39,175 nucleotides of DNA from Cytophagales bacterium (GTDB taxonomy: Bacteria > Bacteroidota > Bacteroidia > Cytophagales > Cyclobacteriaceae): NCBI GenBank assembly GCA_016124425.1, contig WGNT01000076.1, positions 1 through 39,175 on the forward strand, written 5' to 3'. Below, in pieces: positions 37,670 through 39,175 of this stretch (positions within the stretch are counted from its first letter, which is position 1; each line of letters opens with the position of its first letter). The position numbers and the translations under genes are program-made. The notes beneath the pieces were generated by a model, which saw only the letters and a program-made list of their open reading frames with translations, was not told where the DNA came from and did not search any database.

Positions 37670-38683
37670 ATGACAGAAATAGAACCAAAATTTGGCTTTC
37701 CACTTTTCACAAGACAGTCAAACAATATATACTTAGGGAACCATAAAAAACTGGTGATTTCTGAAATCTGGGCATTTTGGGACTATATCATAAAGAAGAC
37801 AAACTATGAAAAGGAGTTTATGAATTCTTTGCTTGAACAGTCAAAAAATTTCTATGCTGCTGCTGAAAATAGTCCAATAAAATCAAAACCGCTACTCTAT
37901 TACTATTCATTCCTTAACCTTTCAAAAGTCGTAATTAATCTTGAAAAGAGATATGGAAGGGCAAGTTATATGCACGGGCTAAAAGAAACACACAACAATA
38001 GATTTATTCACTCGACAGTAACTATTTCAAAGAAAAAAACACATTTAAAAAATGTTAGCTGTGAACTGCACGAAGTAATTGACGGAATAAATACCCCTTT
38101 AGATGTAACACATAATATTAAAGATTATTTAGTTCATTGCGTTGGTATTCATAGAGCATACAGCGAAATTTATACAATCAATGAAATATTTTTTAGACTT
38201 GATGACTACAAGATATTTAAATCAGCTAAAACATTTATTTTCAAAGCTAAAGTTATAGCAGAAGCAAGTGAAATACCCTCTTTACAAGCTCGCGGTTATA
38301 ATATCATTTTGGAAGACGATGTATATTACCTACAAGAAAGTATTACTACTACTTCATACAATGTAACCCGCAATTCATACTATCAGCTTTCGCTTCGTCT
38401 AAGAACTTTGGGCATTTGGTATTTTATAGGAAATGACGGATACACGCTTTACATATCGAACCACCCCAACCACAGATGTTCACCTGAAATAATTATTTAT
38501 AACACGATGTTTTTTCTTGGTTCAATTACTCGTTATCATCCATATATGTTTGATAAAATCTTTTCTGACAAAGAACAGTGGTTAATGAGTGAGTTTTTAA
38601 CTACTCAACCAAAACAATTTCTCTATCTAATCACAGCCAAAATACTTGGACAAAATGTATTAAAAGCATATTCGAGTTTTTAA
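37670..38683 (+). CDS. YaaC-like protein, accessory cargo
   Basis: A product of 337 residues from ATG 37670 (MTEIEPKFGFPLF). A TTG 13 codons upstream is in frame but lies in the repeat/junction zone. No signal peptide, so cytoplasmic. The N-terminal FYAAAENSPIKSKPLLYYYS-FLNLSK block (residues 61-86) is the recognisable part of the YaaC-like family (PF14175), whose function is unknown. The C-terminal YQLSLRLRTLGIWYFIGNDG and a final helical part (FLTTQPKQFLYLITAKILGQNVLKAY) also fit. Base composition is strikingly AT-rich: the 60 bases 38101-38160 contain 16 G+C, against 36 in 35581-35640, suggesting transfer. A GHKL ATPase gene starts 10 bp downstream, so the two probably form one operon. Confidence 0.75.
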   Translation: MTEIEPKFGFPLFTRQSNNIYLGNHKKLVISEIWAFWDYIIKKTNYEKEFMNSLLEQSKNFYAAAENSPIKSKPLLYYYSFLNLSKVVINLEKRYGRASYMHGLKETHNNRFIHSTVTISKKKTHLKNVSCELHEVIDGINTPLDVTHNIKDYLVHCVGIHRAYSEIYTINEIFFRLDDYKIFKSAKTFIFKAKVIAEASEIPSLQARGYNIILEDDVYYLQESITTTSYNVTRNSYYQLSLRLRTLGIWYFIGNDGYTLYISNHPNHRCSPEIIIYNTMFFLGSITRYHPYMFDKIFSDKEQWLMSEFLTTQPKQFLYLITAKILGQNVLKAYSSF

Positions 38684-38693
38684 AAAATTAATT

Positions 38694-39175
38694 ATGAGTA
38701 AATCAGCACATTTTAAAGTTGACCCGAAACTAGCCGAACTGCTCGGTGAGACATATCGCTCTATCGAAGAAGCGACTAAGGAGCTTATTGACAACTCTTA
38801 TGATGCTGACTCTGAAAATGTAGATATTTTATTACCTGACGACTTAACTGTCAATCCGACAATAACCATCAAAGACAATGGTTCAGGTATGAAAGAAAAA
38901 GAAGTTAGAAATGAGTATCTGAACATTGCAAATAGTCGAACTTCAAGAAAGGGAAGTATTTCCTACCTCAAAAAAAGAAAAGTTAAAGGACGCAAAGGAA
39001 TTGGAAAGTTTGCAGGTCTTATGGTTGCAACTCAAATGAAGGTTGAAACATTTGCGGCAGGTAAAAAGACCCTTATCATAATCAATAAAGACGAATTAGC
39101 AAAAGCAGGTTACGATTTAGAGAAAGTTCCTCTACCAATTTCAGTTGAAGACTGTGACGAAAACTTACACGGGAC
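38694..39175 (+). CDS. GHKL (Bergerat-fold) ATPase, N-terminal part, runs off window
   Basis: The first 160 residues are visible and the frame is open to the right edge. The ATP-binding fold of Hsp90/MutL/histidine kinase/MORC proteins is clear: N-box ELIDNSYDAD (Glu30, Asn34, Asp37), G1 DNGSGM (61-66), and G2 GRKGIGKFAG (99-108) followed by an aliphatic helix. No signal peptide. The wording of the motifs (KELIDNSYDADS, GRKGIGKFA) is closest to the stand-alone HATPase_c_3 Hsp90/MORC-like proteins often seen in accessory and defence regions rather than to two-component kinases. The effector domain, if any, lies outside the window. AT-rich like the YaaC-like gene 10 bp upstream. Confidence 0.88.
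   Translation, partial: MSKSAHFKVDPKLAELLGETYRSIEEATKELIDNSYDADSENVDILLPDDLTVNPTITIKDNGSGMKEKEVRNEYLNIANSRTSRKGSISYLKKRKVKGRKGIGKFAGLMVATQMKVETFAAGKKTLIIINKDELAKAGYDLEKVPLPISVEDCDENLHG

Noticed and set aside
1..39175. CRISPR arrays, tRNA or rRNA genes, IS elements
   Set aside because: No regularly spaced identical repeats, no cloverleaf with TTC-type arms that I could recognise, and no transposase. The adhesin repeats are protein-coding and diverged.

Overview
The window comes from a Bacteroidota chromosome, most likely order Cytophagales and close to Cyclobacteriaceae (the order and family are inference). The phylum call rests on family content: a type IX secretion adhesin with its PorP/SprF partner, two sigma-FecR-SusC-SusD sets, lipoprotein signal peptides on most exported enzymes, and an absence of obvious Shine-Dalgarno sites. 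I found no rRNA, tRNA, CRISPR array or IS element.

Layout. (1) 1-6498, minus strand: a 1910-residue SprB-like repeat adhesin overlapping by 4 bp a PorP/SprF gene that leaves the left edge. (2) 6794-8727: a DUF445 membrane protein convergent with a MobA/MocA-like nucleotidyltransferase. (3) 8892-24807, plus strand: locus 1, with ECF sigma, FecR, a hairpin leader, SusC with an STN domain, SusD and a strong terminator. It is followed by an FG-GAP/ASPIC-UnbV lipoprotein, a DUF255/YyaL-type thioredoxin-fold lipoprotein, a vanadium-haloperoxidase-type lipoprotein with its complete active-site motif, and a beta-propeller-like lipoprotein. (4) 25010-35978: locus 2, with ECF sigma, FecR, a hairpin, SusC with STN, SusD and a terminator. 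It is followed by a PSD1-type cytochrome c lipoprotein and a DUF1501 Tat protein. (5) 35979-36437: a G/A-rich degenerate repeat and otherwise gene-free DNA. (6) 36438-39175: an IntI-like tyrosine recombinase, a palindrome and 14-bp direct repeats, then two AT-rich genes, a YaaC-like protein and a GHKL (Bergerat-fold) ATPase cut by the right edge.

How the genes work together. In each SusCD locus the outer-membrane transporter carries an N-terminal STN domain that can report ligand occupancy to the FecR anti-sigma factor, which releases its partner sigma factor. Neither locus has a recognisable glycoside hydrolase, polysaccharide lyase or sulfatase, so these are not ordinary polysaccharide utilisation loci. 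Locus 1 looks like a surface system built around redox or halogen chemistry, and locus 2 is tied to a Planctomycete-style cytochrome/DUF1501 pair. The right end looks like a recombinase-associated accessory region whose two-gene cargo is a candidate defence module. The most novel parts are the locus-1 enzyme set and the right-end recombinase with its cargo.
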